A stretch of 45,659 nucleotides of DNA. It comes from Psychrobacter pasteurii (GTDB lineage: Bacteria > Pseudomonadota > Gammaproteobacteria > Pseudomonadales > Moraxellaceae). Position 1 is the first letter of the stretch. Every line of letters starts with the position of its first letter. Location: the NCBI RefSeq assembly GCF_900162815.1, contig NZ_FUGD01000024.1:1-45659 (forward strand). Reading direction: 5' to 3'. The translations under genes were made by a program, and so were the position numbers. This document shows positions 9,853 through 19,351 of the stretch, piece by piece. Below the pieces are notes generated by a model that saw nothing but the letters and a program-made list of their open reading frames with translations, made no database searches and was not told the DNA's origin.

Positions 9853-10938
9853 ATGGAAGATACTTTTTTAAATGTCTACCCAAAGCTCAGTGCTGCTGAC
9901 ACTAACAACCCTCTTAACTTAACAGGATTGTGGTTGGCTCATGGCGATGAGCCTCTATTACAACAGTGGCTCATCGATGCCATGCGTAGCTCTTGGCGGG
10001 CACAAAATCTGGCCATCAAGCGTGTAGAATTGGTGTCTAGTAAAACCTGGCAAGAAGTCATGGGTGAGCTTAACAGCTTATCTTTATTTGACGATGCCAC
10101 AGCAGTTATCGTCACTGGCAACCATAAGCCTGATAAAGCCATGCTACAGGAGCTTGAGAGCTTTGCCAGTATGGCCAATAGCGGTGACAACCAAAACTGT
10201 ATGCTATGGCTAACAGGCAAAGTAGATAACCGTTCAAAAAGCAGTAAATGGTACGTGCCCTTTGCTCAACAAGGGCATGTCATTGACTGTAATCTATACA
10301 ATGAAAATCAGCGCCAACAGCTTCTAACCTTCCAAGCACAAAAATTTGGGCTAAACCTATTACCCGAAGCTTGGCAATTTTTGATGGTACAGACCGAGCA
10401 TCATTTGCTCAGTGCCTATCAAGCCTTATGGCGCTTATCTTATTTATATTCACCACAGACCATCTCTCCAAATGAGTCAGCCATTGATACAAGTGAGCTA
10501 GACCCTGCTGCGGCGAACACTGCTACCACAATCGATGTCGCGGCCTTAAAAAACGCCTTGGTCAGTGATGCACAATACAGTGTATTTGATTTGTCCGATG
10601 CCATGCTGGCTGGTAATGCCGCTCAAGTGGTTAAAATTATCGAGCAATTAAAAGCCACAGAAGAGCCCACCCCTTTGATACTTTGGGCCATTAGTAAAGA
10701 CATGCGCCTGATTATGCAGCTTATGGCAGGTGAAAACCCACAAAGCATAGGGATTTGGAGTAGCAAGCAATCCTTATATCAAAGTGCTTGCCGACGCCAG
10801 ACCCCTCAGAGCATTGCCGATTGGCCAGACATTCTTTATCAATGTGACAAAGCAGTAAAAGGCATCGTACGCCAACCGGCTTGGGAGCTTATGTTGCAAG
10901 CCGCTCTTAGAGTCACCGGACATCGACTGTTTTATTAA
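9853..10938 (+). CDS. holA: DNA polymerase III delta subunit
   Basis: A 361-residue clamp-loader subunit. Delta opens the beta clamp so that the gamma/tau complex can place it on primed DNA. The N-terminal block GLWLAHGDEPLLQQWLIDAM matches the HolA AAA+-like domain, including the region that contacts beta. The later block TPLILWAISKDMRLIMQL and the final WELMLQAALRV helices fit the delta collar domain. Between them (about residues 205-230) is a polar insert rich in Ser, Asp and Thr. It follows lptE after three bases; its ribosome-binding site lies within lptE and looks weak, suggesting translational coupling. Confidence 0.93.
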   Translation: MEDTFLNVYPKLSAADTNNPLNLTGLWLAHGDEPLLQQWLIDAMRSSWRAQNLAIKRVELVSSKTWQEVMGELNSLSLFDDATAVIVTGNHKPDKAMLQELESFASMANSGDNQNCMLWLTGKVDNRSKSSKWYVPFAQQGHVIDCNLYNENQRQQLLTFQAQKFGLNLLPEAWQFLMVQTEHHLLSAYQALWRLSYLYSPQTISPNESAIDTSELDPAAANTATTIDVAALKNALVSDAQYSVFDLSDAMLAGNAAQVVKIIEQLKATEEPTPLILWAISKDMRLIMQLMAGENPQSIGIWSSKQSLYQSACRRQTPQSIADWPDILYQCDKAVKGIVRQPAWELMLQAALRVTGHRLFY

Positions 10939-11158
10939 GCCCAATTAAGCTTATTACACCCAATCATCTTTGTTATTACTCAAAATAACAGCTCTGTCCA
11001 CCTCAATTTTTATTTCCCTATCTCTTACCAACCACTTCTCTCCAATCTTTTATTCAGTATTAACAGACTGTTGTAACCTTTCTTAAACTTAATACCATGG
11101 TCTTTTTATGCTACTGCGGTATCATAAGTTTATTTAAAATTAGGTTCCGGACTGTGAC

Positions 11159-12487
11159 ATGGCTTTTATCTCTAATCAGAAAACCCGAAAGTCTCTTATA
11201 AAATGGAGCATCATAGGCTTAGTTGTTTTGGCTTTAGGCATACTGCTGTATAACAAATTCAAACCCAAAGAAGAGGCGCCAAACTACATTACCACGCCTG
11301 CTAAGACAGGAGACATTGAGCGTAATGTGATGGCTTCAGGGAAAGTAAAGGCACTGAACACAGTCGATGTCGGGGCTCAGGTTTCAGGGGAAGTCACAAG
11401 ACTCTACGTGGATGTTGGAGATGAAGTCAAAAAAGGCGATCTTATTGCCCAAATCGATCAAGTGACCCAAAAAAACACCCTCTCCAACCAGCAAGCCACT
11501 TTAGAACAAGGTCGAGCTGGTCTACGAAGTGCTCAAGCTGAATACTATAGCCGAAAAGCTGGGTTAGAAAGCGCCCAAGCCGATCTCGCCAGCCGTGAAG
11601 CGGACTTAAAGCAGGCCATCTCTGATTATGACCGCTTAAGACCCCTTTTGGCGCAAGATGCGATTAGCCAACAAGAAGTTCAAACTGCAAAAACCAATGT
11701 GGATAAAGCTAGGGCCAGTGTGGCTGCAGCGAAAGCCGCCATTAAAACAGCCCAAGCCGCTGTGGTAACCGCTCAAGCTAACATTGCCAGTAACGAGGCA
11801 GACATTCGCAAAGCTGAGACCAACTTAAGTACGGCCAGTACCGACTTAGGCTACACCACCATTCGCGCCCCTATTGACGGCACTGTGGTGGCTGTGGTCA
11901 CTGAACAAGGGACTACTGTTAACGCCAATCAAGCCGCACCAACTATTGTGACTTTAGCCGATTTATCAACGGTGCGCATCAATGCCCAAATCTCTGAAGC
12001 AGATGTGATCAACGTCAAAGCCGGAATGCCTGTATATTTCAATACCATTGGTAATCCTGATCAAAAATACGATGCTGTGTTAACGGCTATTGAGCCAGCG
12101 CCAGAGCAAATCAGTACCACCAGCTCGACCGACTCTGCCATTTATTATATTGGGTACGTCGAAGTCCCGAATCCTGAACGCCGCTTTCGTATTGATATGA
12201 CCGCGCAAGTTTATGTGGTTATCGACAAGGCAAGCAATACCTTAATGGTACCTTCTGCGGCAATTAGAAAAGGTGGCGGCTCTGACTCTAGTCCTAACGG
12301 TACTTATGTCCGAGTCCTAAAAGCTGATGAGAGTGTCGAAGATCGTCCTGTCAAAGTCGGTATTGATAATAGAGTCAATGCCCAGATTTTAAGCGGGCTT
12401 AAAGCAGGCGAAGCAGTCATTATTGGCGAGAACTCAGGCAAATCCGGTCAGGAGCAAAGCCGTCGCCGTCGTCCGCCTGGTATGTAA
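11159..12487 (+). CDS. macA: MacA-type periplasmic adaptor (membrane fusion protein)
   Basis: A 442-residue HlyD-family adaptor that links the MacB ABC transporter to an outer-membrane TolC-like channel. One N-terminal membrane segment (about residues 14-32) anchors it. The first lipoyl half has GEVTRLYVDVGDEVKKGDLI and the second GYTTIRAPIDGTVV. Between them (about 105-225) is a long Ala/Gln/Lys-rich coiled-coil hairpin with heptad character. The beta-barrel and membrane-proximal domains follow. The tail ends in an unusual run, SRRRRPPGM. It pairs with macB 101 bases downstream. Substrates of MacAB relatives include macrolides, peptides and lipid-linked molecules; the one here cannot be read from sequence, and no TolC gene is in the window. 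Confidence 0.92.
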   Translation: MAFISNQKTRKSLIKWSIIGLVVLALGILLYNKFKPKEEAPNYITTPAKTGDIERNVMASGKVKALNTVDVGAQVSGEVTRLYVDVGDEVKKGDLIAQIDQVTQKNTLSNQQATLEQGRAGLRSAQAEYYSRKAGLESAQADLASREADLKQAISDYDRLRPLLAQDAISQQEVQTAKTNVDKARASVAAAKAAIKTAQAAVVTAQANIASNEADIRKAETNLSTASTDLGYTTIRAPIDGTVVAVVTEQGTTVNANQAAPTIVTLADLSTVRINAQISEADVINVKAGMPVYFNTIGNPDQKYDAVLTAIEPAPEQISTTSSTDSAIYYIGYVEVPNPERRFRIDMTAQVYVVIDKASNTLMVPSAAIRKGGGSDSSPNGTYVRVLKADESVEDRPVKVGIDNRVNAQILSGLKAGEAVIIGENSGKSGQEQSRRRRPPGM

Positions 12488-12588
12488 TGCTTAGCACCCC
12501 TAACCTGTTACTTACTGACTTTAACTTTGAAATTAACTTAGACTTAGGCCAGTTTTTTATTACCTTTGCCTGAACTGAAGATTTTGCT

Positions 12589-14679
12589 ATGACCACACCT
12601 AAGCCACCAATAGGTAACCCTACTGCATCCGACCTAGTGCCAAACAGGACCGCCTCATCGCCAAAATCTGGGGCAGAGCCGATCATGCAGCTTAAGGGCA
12701 TCATCCGCGAATTTCCCGCGGGTGAACAAACCATTCGTATTTTGCATGATATTGATTTGACTATTTATCAAGGTGAAATGGTAGCCATCATTGGTCAGTC
12801 TGGCTCTGGTAAGTCAACCTTGATGAATATCTTAGGCTGCTTAGATAAAGCCACTGCGGGTGACTACTTAATCTTCGGTAAATCAGTCAAACAGCTTGAC
12901 GCTGATGAGTTAGCTAAGCTGCGTCGTGAACATTTTGGCTTTATTTTCCAAAGGTATCATCTACTTGGCGATATTGACGCTCGCGATAACGTTGCTGTAC
13001 CAGCCGTCTATGCAGGAATGGACAATAAGGTTCGCGCCCAGCGTGCCGAGCAGCTTCTTACGGACTTAGGGTTGGGTGATAAGGTTCATAACCGACCAAG
13101 CCAACTGTCTGGCGGACAACAGCAGCGCGTATCAGTCGCCCGAGCTTTGATGAATGGCGGCGATGTCATCTTAGCCGATGAGCCCACAGGGGCTTTGGAC
13201 AGTAAATCAGGCAAAGATGTCTTACAGATTTTAAATAACTTAAACAAACAAGGTCATACGGTAATTATGGTCACCCATGACCCGAGCATTGCCGAGCAAG
13301 CAGAGCGGGTCATTGAGCTTAAAGACGGACGCATTATTGCCGATTACCGCAATGATAACTTTAGAGCTGAAGAAAGTACTGAAACCTCCGCTTCTAAAGA
13401 GACCACACAAGCTGACTCGCCTAGTCCTTCAAGAACTCTACACCACAAACAAAAAAGTCGTCTGGGCTCATTAATTGACCGCTTATCTGAAGCCTTTAGA
13501 ATGTCCGTATTGGCGATGCGTGCTCATAAGATGCGCACCTTATTGACCATGTTAGGTATTATCATTGGTATTGCCTCAGTAGTCTCTGTGGTGGGCTTAG
13601 GTCAAGGGTCACAACAGCAAATCTTGTCCAATATCAGCTCCCTAGGTACCAACACCATCACCGTTATTGACGGCTATCCTTATGGTGACCCCAGACGGCG
13701 ATACAATGATGACAACCTGACTCCCGATGATGCCAAAGCTGTGGCCGATCAGCCTTATGTGGTCAGTGTCAGCCCGCAGCTAGATGCCAGTGCCAGCGTC
13801 CGCTATCGCAATGTCCAAGAGTCTTCTAGCATCAGTGGTGTCGGCTCTGATTATCTAGAGGTCACTGGAGAAAAGCTGGCAATGGGCCAAGGATTCGATG
13901 AGCAAAGCATCTCTCTGCGTATGCAAGATGTCATTATTGATGATAATGCCAAAACCACTTTCTTCCCTGAATTAGAAAATCCAATTGGAGAAGTCTTACT
14001 AATTGGTAATGTTCCAGGCCGTGTGATTGGAGTTTTAGAGCCTAACGACAATGGCTTTGGACGCTCTAGTGATAGCCCCACAATTTATATGCCTTATACC
14101 ACCATGATGTCGCGTATTGTGGGGGGTGATACCATTGACCGCTTTGTGGTGCTGATTGATAACCAAATCTCAACCAGTGCCGCTGAATCCGCCATTTCAG
14201 AGCTGATCGAAGGTCGACATGGCGCTGATGACTTTAGAACCCGTAACTCTGACTCAATCCGTCAAACCATTGAGTCTACCACCAACACCATGACGCTACT
14301 CATCTCCTCCATTGCGATTATCTCTTTAGTGGTGGGCGGTATCGGGGTGATGAACATTATGCTAGTCTCAGTAACCGAACGTACCAATGAAATTGGGGTG
14401 CGTATGGCGGTGGGCGCGCGTCAAAGTGACATTATGCAGCAGTTTTTGATAGAAGCTGTCCTGGTTTGTATTTTAGGCGGTGGCTTGGGGATATTGCTGG
14501 CCTTTATGATTGGAGAGGGGATTAATAGCTTAGGCTCTGACAGCTTTAGCGTTATCTACTCCCCTACTTCTATTATCGCCGCTTTTATTTGCTCTACTTT
14601 AATCGGGATTATTTTTGGTTTCCTGCCTGCCCGTAACGCAGCCAAGCTTAATCCAGTGGAGGCTTTATCTAGAGACTAA
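12589..14679 (+). CDS. macB: MacB-type ABC transporter (ATPase fused to permease)
   Basis: A 696-residue protein with an N-terminal ATPase and a C-terminal FtsX-like permease, the MacB architecture. The ATPase shows Walker A GQSGSGKST (69-77), signature LSGGQQQR (173-180), Walker B VILADE (193-198) and the switch MVTHD. After a polar linker (about 262-300) comes the first membrane helix, LLTMLGIIIGIASVVSVVG. A large periplasmic domain follows, then three helices near the C-terminus with GGIGVMNIMLVSVTERTNEI. It works as a mechanotransmission pump with MacA. Homology starts near MQLKGIIREF at Met33, so the first 32 residues are either a lineage-specific extension or the true start is the later ATG at 12685. 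Confidence 0.93.
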   Translation: MTTPKPPIGNPTASDLVPNRTASSPKSGAEPIMQLKGIIREFPAGEQTIRILHDIDLTIYQGEMVAIIGQSGSGKSTLMNILGCLDKATAGDYLIFGKSVKQLDADELAKLRREHFGFIFQRYHLLGDIDARDNVAVPAVYAGMDNKVRAQRAEQLLTDLGLGDKVHNRPSQLSGGQQQRVSVARALMNGGDVILADEPTGALDSKSGKDVLQILNNLNKQGHTVIMVTHDPSIAEQAERVIELKDGRIIADYRNDNFRAEESTETSASKETTQADSPSPSRTLHHKQKSRLGSLIDRLSEAFRMSVLAMRAHKMRTLLTMLGIIIGIASVVSVVGLGQGSQQQILSNISSLGTNTITVIDGYPYGDPRRRYNDDNLTPDDAKAVADQPYVVSVSPQLDASASVRYRNVQESSSISGVGSDYLEVTGEKLAMGQGFDEQSISLRMQDVIIDDNAKTTFFPELENPIGEVLLIGNVPGRVIGVLEPNDNGFGRSSDSPTIYMPYTTMMSRIVGGDTIDRFVVLIDNQISTSAAESAISELIEGRHGADDFRTRNSDSIRQTIESTTNTMTLLISSIAIISLVVGGIGVMNIMLVSVTERTNEIGVRMAVGARQSDIMQQFLIEAVLVCILGGGLGILLAFMIGEGINSLGSDSFSVIYSPTSIIAAFICSTLIGIIFGFLPARNAAKLNPVEALSRD

Positions 14680-14784
14680 TCTGTTCTGCACGCCGGTACT
14701 GGGGTTTAAATAACCATAAATTAAGGCGTGAAATATAAAAAACGGATTAATCTCGAAAAAAATCGAAAAAATTTATATTTAGGG

Positions 14785-14812
14785 TTGCATTCTCATTTTT
14801 GAGGCGTATAAT
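14785..14812 (+). promoter_or_regulatory. Sigma-70 promoter of the first tRNA-Lys
   Basis: TTGCAT (14785-14790) and TATAAT (14807-14812) are 16 bases apart, about 50 bases upstream of the tRNA. The same boxes and spacing recur before the second copy. Confidence 0.75.
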
Positions 14813-14860
14813 GTGCTCTCACGTTAAGGGGATACAGCAAACCCTTTAAGGTAATATTTA

Positions 14861-14936
14861 GGGCCGATAGCTCAGTTGGTAGAGCAGTAGACTTTTAATC
14901 TATTGGTCCCGCGTTCGAGTCGCGGTCGGCCCACCA
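14861..14936 (+). tRNA. tRNA-Lys (anticodon TTT), copy 1
   Basis: A 76-base cloverleaf. Acceptor stem GGGCCGA pairs with TCGGCCC, the D-arm reads AGCTCAGTTGGTAGAGC, and the anticodon loop CTTTTAA (14892-14898) has TTT at 14894-14896. The T-loop is GTTCGAG and the CCA end is encoded. Its sequence is identical to the second copy at 15151-15226. Confidence 0.98.
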
Positions 14937-14943
14937 AATATTT

Positions 14944-14975
14944 AAAACCCCGATTAAGTCAGTCGGGGTTTTTCT
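14944..14975 (+). terminator. Terminator of tRNA-Lys copy 1
   Basis: AAAACCCCGA (14944-14953) pairs perfectly with TCGGGGTTTT (14963-14972) around a nine-base loop and runs into TCTTT. Confidence 0.85.
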
Positions 14976-15077
14976 TTCCAACAGTTTGTCTTAATATGTT
15001 ATATTCTACTAAGAATTCATATTCTATTTAGACTGTTGATAAGATGCCATAAAGTTGAAATTATTTTTAAATTTATG

Positions 15078-15105
15078 TTGCATTCTTAAATTTGATAAGT
15101 ATAAT
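15078..15105 (+). promoter_or_regulatory. Sigma-70 promoter of the second tRNA-Lys
   Basis: TTGCAT (15078-15083) and TATAAT (15100-15105), again 16 bases apart, within GTTGCATTCT text shared with the first unit. The second tRNA can therefore be transcribed independently. Confidence 0.75.
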
Positions 15106-15150
15106 ATGCCTCTCTTGTTAGAGAGACACATTAACTCTTCAAGTACTTTA

Positions 15151-15226
15151 GGGCCGATAGCTCAGTTGGTAGAGCAGTAGACTTTTAATCTATTGGTCCC
15201 GCGTTCGAGTCGCGGTCGGCCCACCA
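15151..15226 (+). tRNA. tRNA-Lys (anticodon TTT), copy 2
   Basis: Base-for-base identical to copy 1, with the anticodon at 15184-15186 and an encoded CCA end. Identity extends four bases each side (TTTA before, AATA after). The leader and spacer differ more, so this looks like an old or gene-converted tandem duplication. Confidence 0.98.
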
Positions 15227-15232
15227 AATACT

Positions 15233-15270
15233 AAAAACCCCAATTAAACTTAAGTTTAATTGGGGTTTTT
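15233..15270. terminator. Perfect 38-base palindromic bidirectional terminator
   Basis: Positions 15233-15252 and 15251-15270 mirror each other exactly, with AAAAACCCC at one end and GGGGTTTTT at the other and CTTAAG at the centre. It can end tRNA copy 2 on the plus strand and the metallo-beta-lactamase-fold gene on the minus strand. Confidence 0.85.
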
Positions 15271-15288
15271 CTTTGCCTATCGTTTGGG

Positions 15289-16041
15289 CTATTTTTTGCT
15301 ACCCATTGACTGTAACGCTTCTAATAATCCTAGTTTGCGAGGGGCCGTGGGCGCCTTATCAATCAAGCTCTGAAAATCTTCATTGTTAATGGTCGACTTC
15401 TCACCATGTGCTAACAATAACAAAGACGGCTGTAGGTCTTGAACTTTCCTTAAAGAAGCTATGTACTCTTCCGGATAGGTTATCAAATACGGGGACACAA
15501 ACTTATTTTTAATTTTTAAAATGAGGTCCGCTGTATAAGCCTGCTTAGTTTGTGGGTGCCATAAAGACAAGTCGCAGTTGGTATGTCCTGGCGTCTCAAA
15601 TACTACCCAATCTTCAAAATTAGGAATGGCCTCCCCTTCTTTTACCACCACATCTGGCTTTATCGATGGAGAGTACCATTGATATTTAACCTTCTGTTTT
15701 CGGCGGTTAGCAACGTAATAGGTTAAACCTAGATCATTAATATGACTAATACGTCCTGATACGCCCTGATACCAGGATTGTGCTTTGCCACTTGCCACAA
15801 TCTGACAACCTGTCTTCTTCCGTAACAGTTCAGCACCTCCTGCATGATCTGGGTGCATGTGAGACACTACCACAGCTCTTAACTGCTCCACAGGGCGTTT
15901 TAGCGTCTTGGTGATGTAATTCAGTATGGTCTCTACATCACTGTAACAGCCCGAATCCAATAACAATAACTTATCAGGATATACCGCAAGGTAGGTGGTC
16001 TGAATGTAGCCTTCGATACCCACTATTTCTACTAAACTCAT
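15289..16041 (-). CDS. Metallo-beta-lactamase-fold hydrolase of unknown substrate
   Basis: A 250-residue MBL-fold protein. The metal-binding signature HxHxDH is clear as HMHPDH (residues 61-66). The other expected ligands are present: His153 in TPGHT, Asp172 in YTADL and His212 in LLAHGE, so a dinuclear zinc or iron site should be intact. No signal peptide is visible, suggesting a cytoplasmic enzyme rather than an antibiotic-hydrolysing lactamase. The superfamily covers glyoxalase II, lactonases, RNases and others; nothing here singles out one of them. The gene stands alone, ending at the palindromic terminator behind tRNA-Lys copy 2. Confidence 0.88.
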   Translation of the reverse strand: MSLVEIVGIEGYIQTTYLAVYPDKLLLLDSGCYSDVETILNYITKTLKRPVEQLRAVVVSHMHPDHAGGAELLRKKTGCQIVASGKAQSWYQGVSGRISHINDLGLTYYVANRRKQKVKYQWYSPSIKPDVVVKEGEAIPNFEDWVVFETPGHTNCDLSLWHPQTKQAYTADLILKIKNKFVSPYLITYPEEYIASLRKVQDLQPSLLLLAHGEKSTINNEDFQSLIDKAPTAPRKLGLLEALQSMGSKK

Positions 16042-16171
16042 AATTTTCCTAATCCCTGCTCAAAAAACAATCGAATCATAGTAAACCGAGTGTATAGATA
16101 GTTTAAGCCTCCATGTTGACCGATAAGTTTTACTGTCTATTTTACTCGCAGAATACGAAGATATAGATGTA

Positions 16172-16199
16172 AAAAACCAGCCTTAAAAGGCTGGTTTTT
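16172..16199 (-). terminator. Terminator of katE
   Basis: AAAAACCAGCC (16172-16182) pairs perfectly with GGCTGGTTTTT (16189-16199) around six bases. Read on the minus strand it gives a stem followed by a T-run just after katE. Confidence 0.85.
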
Positions 16200-16234
16200 A
16201 TTTAATAAAAAATTAAGGTCGTAAGCTAAAAAGC

Positions 16235-18322
16235 TTATGCCAAGTCACGCACCTTAGGCTCACGCTCCCATAAACGAGTCTTAGCATTTTCGATAAATTC
16301 ATCTACTGCATCGAGTGGTGTCACAAACTCATCTTTTTCTATTGGTAGCTTACTTAAGATGTGCTTTTCTGTCGCCGGACAATAAGCAATCGCCTTACAA
16401 TGGTTAAAGGCATCATTGAACCAATCTAGTGCTGAGCTATCGTTAGCAAGCTTCTTAGCCACATCTGGCATAATGATACTCACCACAGCATCAAACAGCA
16501 CAGAAGGGGCACCAGCGATTCGCTCATCGGCTTGTACTCGCGTGCCTTCATCTAATACAGCTTCTTTGCTTGGAGCCACAATCTTGACACTTGCCCCTGC
16601 TGCTTTCGCCGCCTTTTCAAACTTCTCAATTTGTTCACGGCTTGAGCCCTCACCAATCAAGATACCAATTTGACGACCCTTTAACGTTTTTGGTGACAGG
16701 CCAATGGTTTGTACTGCTGGCGATGTAGGCAAGTCTTGAATAGGAGCACTTGGTTTAGGCGCTTCTGGTAACTCCATGCCTAGAGCCTTAGCCACACGTT
16801 CTGCCAACTCTTGATCAATGTTGATGAGGTGACCCAGCATACGGGTACGAACGTGAGCGGTGTCCACCTTACCCAACTCAAAGGCAAAGGCAGAAGCAAT
16901 GTGTGCTTGCTCCGTTGCCGTCTGACTGCGATAGAACATACGAGGTTGGCTATAATGGTCTGCAAAGCTTTCAGCGCGCACTCGTCCTTTCACACCATCA
17001 TCCAACTGCTCATCATAAGACTTAAAGCCTTGCTTGTAGTTGGCACGAGGCTTATTCGGCTCTAAACTTTGAGGTTCATATAGCGTTCTGCCCTTTGGTA
17101 CCTGCATTTGCATATGGCCATCTTGTTGGTTATGAGCAAACGGGCATTTTGGCGCATTAATCGGAATTTGTGCAAAGTTTGGTGATCCTAAGCGAGAAAG
17201 CTGAGTATCTAGGTAGCTAAACAGACGGCCTTGCAATAACGGGTCATTACTAAAGTCGATGCCTGGTGGCAAGTGCGAGGGACAGAAGGCAACCTGCTCA
17301 GTCTCCGCAAAGAAGTTATCTGGATAACGGTTTAACACCATCTTACCGATAATCTTAACCGGTACCAATTCTTCGGGAATAAGCTTGGTGGCATCTAAAT
17401 GGTCAAATGGGAATTTTTCTGCTTCTTCTTCAGTGAATAACTGAACGCCAAACTCCCATTCAGGATAGTCGCCAGCTTCAATAGATTCAAATAGATCACG
17501 ACGGTTATAGTCAGGATCAGCCCCTGAAATCTTCACCGCTTCATCCCAGGTTAAACCTTGTACCCCTAATTTGGGCTTCCAGTGGAAACGAACGAAAGTA
17601 CTCTTGCCTTCTTTGTTAATAAGGCGATAAGAGTGAATACCAAAGCCTTCCATCATGCGTAAGCTACGGGGAATGGCACGGTCACTCATTAACCAAATTA
17701 GGTTATGCATGGTTTCAGGCGTTAAGGAGACAAAGTCCCAAAAAGTATCATGCGCTGAGGCGGCCTGCGGGAAACCACGATCCGGTTCAGGCTTAACGGC
17801 GTGAACGAAATCTGGGAACTTCATCGCATCTTGAATAAAGAAGATGGGCATATTATTGCCAACGATATCCCAGTTGCCCTCAGAAGTATAAATCTTCACC
17901 GCGAACCCACGCACATCACGAGGGGTATCTTTTGAGCCTTTATTCCCTGCGACTGTCGAAAAACGGGTGAATAGCGGAGTCTGCTTGCCTGTCTCTGTCA
18001 GAATCTTGGCTGTGGTGTACTCTTCTAAAGATTCCGTTAATTCGAAGTAACCATGAGCACCAGAGCCACGAGCATGGACAATACGCTCAGGAATACGTTC
18101 ATGATCAAAGTGGGTAATTTTTTCTCGTAAGACGAAATCTTCTAATAAGGCGGGGCCTCTTGGGCCGGCTTTGAGCGAGTTTTGGTTATCAGAGATGACC
18201 ACACCTTGCTGTGTGGTTAAGTTGGGCACATCTTGCCCTGCTTGATATTGGGGCTCTCCGCCCTTTCCCGTTTGTGGGTTCATATCTTTAGCGGGATCAT
18301 TATGATTAATATTATCTTTCAT
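16235..18322 (-). CDS. katE: Large-subunit (clade 2) catalase HPII
   Basis: A 695-residue heme catalase that breaks down hydrogen peroxide. Catalytic His83 lies in [12 protein letters not shown], Asn156 in [12 protein letters not shown], and the proximal heme ligand Tyr370 in [14 protein letters not shown]; the spacing matches that of E. coli HPII. A C-terminal flavodoxin/DJ-1-like domain (about 550-695, starting [11 protein letters not shown]) confirms the large-subunit class. The N-terminal 45 residues are polar, as in other HPII arms that wrap neighbouring subunits. A ribosome-binding site AAGGA precedes the ATG. I could not pick out an OxyR or RpoS site in the 224-base upstream gap. Confidence 0.96.
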   Translation of the reverse strand: MKDNINHNDPAKDMNPQTGKGGEPQYQAGQDVPNLTTQQGVVISDNQNSLKAGPRGPALLEDFVLREKITHFDHERIPERIVHARGSGAHGYFELTESLEEYTTAKILTETGKQTPLFTRFSTVAGNKGSKDTPRDVRGFAVKIYTSEGNWDIVGNNMPIFFIQDAMKFPDFVHAVKPEPDRGFPQAASAHDTFWDFVSLTPETMHNLIWLMSDRAIPRSLRMMEGFGIHSYRLINKEGKSTFVRFHWKPKLGVQGLTWDEAVKISGADPDYNRRDLFESIEAGDYPEWEFGVQLFTEEEAEKFPFDHLDATKLIPEELVPVKIIGKMVLNRYPDNFFAETEQVAFCPSHLPPGIDFSNDPLLQGRLFSYLDTQLSRLGSPNFAQIPINAPKCPFAHNQQDGHMQMQVPKGRTLYEPQSLEPNKPRANYKQGFKSYDEQLDDGVKGRVRAESFADHYSQPRMFYRSQTATEQAHIASAFAFELGKVDTAHVRTRMLGHLINIDQELAERVAKALGMELPEAPKPSAPIQDLPTSPAVQTIGLSPKTLKGRQIGILIGEGSSREQIEKFEKAAKAAGASVKIVAPSKEAVLDEGTRVQADERIAGAPSVLFDAVVSIIMPDVAKKLANDSSALDWFNDAFNHCKAIAYCPATEKHILSKLPIEKDEFVTPLDAVDEFIENAKTRLWEREPKVRDLA

Positions 18323-18546
18323 TCTTATATCATCCTTGCTTGCTGAGTGAGTTATTTCACAATTCTTCTAGTCTAAAAATGCTAGCTTTTTTTATCTAAC
18401 TACTTATCTAGCCAATCTACATATTAAACAAAATAGCCAAAATACCTGTTTAGGTTTAGTTAGATATGTATACGCAGTGTTAAGAAGCTTTTCTATTTAA
18501 CTCACTCAAACTTTACTCAAGGATATATTTAGATTAAGCCATTGAT

Positions 18547-19077
18547 TTAATTGTGAAAATATTTACTAATCACTGCTTCAATATCATGGCGTATCACAGA
18601 CACACTGGGCATACGCTCAGCATGAAATCTTAAGATAGGAATGCCAGCACTGGCCAAAGCCTTATCCTTCTTATCGTCTGCTTTTTGTCTGGCGACACTG
18701 TCATGCGTCCAGTCATCAAGCTCAATGGCAAGCAAGGTAGTTTGAGCATCTCTATCCACCAACACATAATCCACGCTTTGACGGCAGATGCGATTAAACC
18801 AAAAGTTTTTGTCACTTCCAGCATCTTCACTGGGTGCAATAATGCGTGAGAGCTGCACCTGACTAAAAACATAATACTCTGGTACTGCTTGTTGCAATTT
18901 GGCAAAAAACAACACTTCTGTATCGGTCATTATCGGCATCGGCTCAAAAGGCCAAATTGCTAGATCATCTCCTTTTACCGGTTTTTCTTTTTTATTGTCA
19001 TGGCGACGCTGAGCAACAATACTCATCATAATAATGAGTGCGACCAACACCATGACCCCTAACATCATAAAGTCCAC
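18547..19077 (-). CDS. DUF2726 protein with an N-terminal membrane anchor
   Basis: A 176-residue protein. Residues about 4-22 form one membrane helix, followed by a basic stretch (RRHDNKKEKP). The rest matches DUF2726 by pattern: VLFFAKLQQAVPEYYVFSQV, then SVDYVLVDR, LLAIELDDWTH, and ALASAGIPILRFHAER. Asp103, Glu119 and the following Lys-rich helix resemble a PD-(D/E)xK nuclease-like core, the fold generally proposed for this domain. No function is established. It lies alone between katE and the LysM-SPOR gene, so context gives no partner. Confidence 0.75.
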   Translation of the reverse strand: MDFMMLGVMVLVALIIMMSIVAQRRHDNKKEKPVKGDDLAIWPFEPMPIMTDTEVLFFAKLQQAVPEYYVFSQVQLSRIIAPSEDAGSDKNFWFNRICRQSVDYVLVDRDAQTTLLAIELDDWTHDSVARQKADDKKDKALASAGIPILRFHAERMPSVSVIRHDIEAVISKYFHN

Positions 19078-19279
19078 TAAATCTTACCGCCTTAACTCAA
19101 AAACTACTTACCACATGAAGTAATAAAGAATTTATCTATAATCCTTTGTTACCGCTAAATTTTAAAATCATTGAATACTTGTTCTTATTTTAAATACCTT
19201 TAAAAACAAACCCTTATATTCATTTGTATTATCGCATTTCTAAGCGATACTGGCCTATACTTTAAGGCTACTCATAAAA

Positions 19280-19304
19280 AAACACGACAGCTAGTGTCGT
19301 GTTT
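19280..19304 (-). terminator. Terminator of the LysM-SPOR gene
   Basis: AAACACGACA (19280-19289) and TGTCGTGTTT (19295-19304) form a perfect ten-base stem with a five-base loop. On the minus strand a run of seven T ends it. Confidence 0.85.
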
Positions 19305-19351
19305 GATTGCAAAGTAGCTCTTTAGGTAAATCAAGTTAAAATACGGGTAGC

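Noticed and set aside
15289-16041. Calling the metallo-beta-lactamase-fold gene an antibiotic-resistance lactamase
   Set aside because: No signal peptide and no resistance-gene context; the fold alone covers many unrelated hydrolases.
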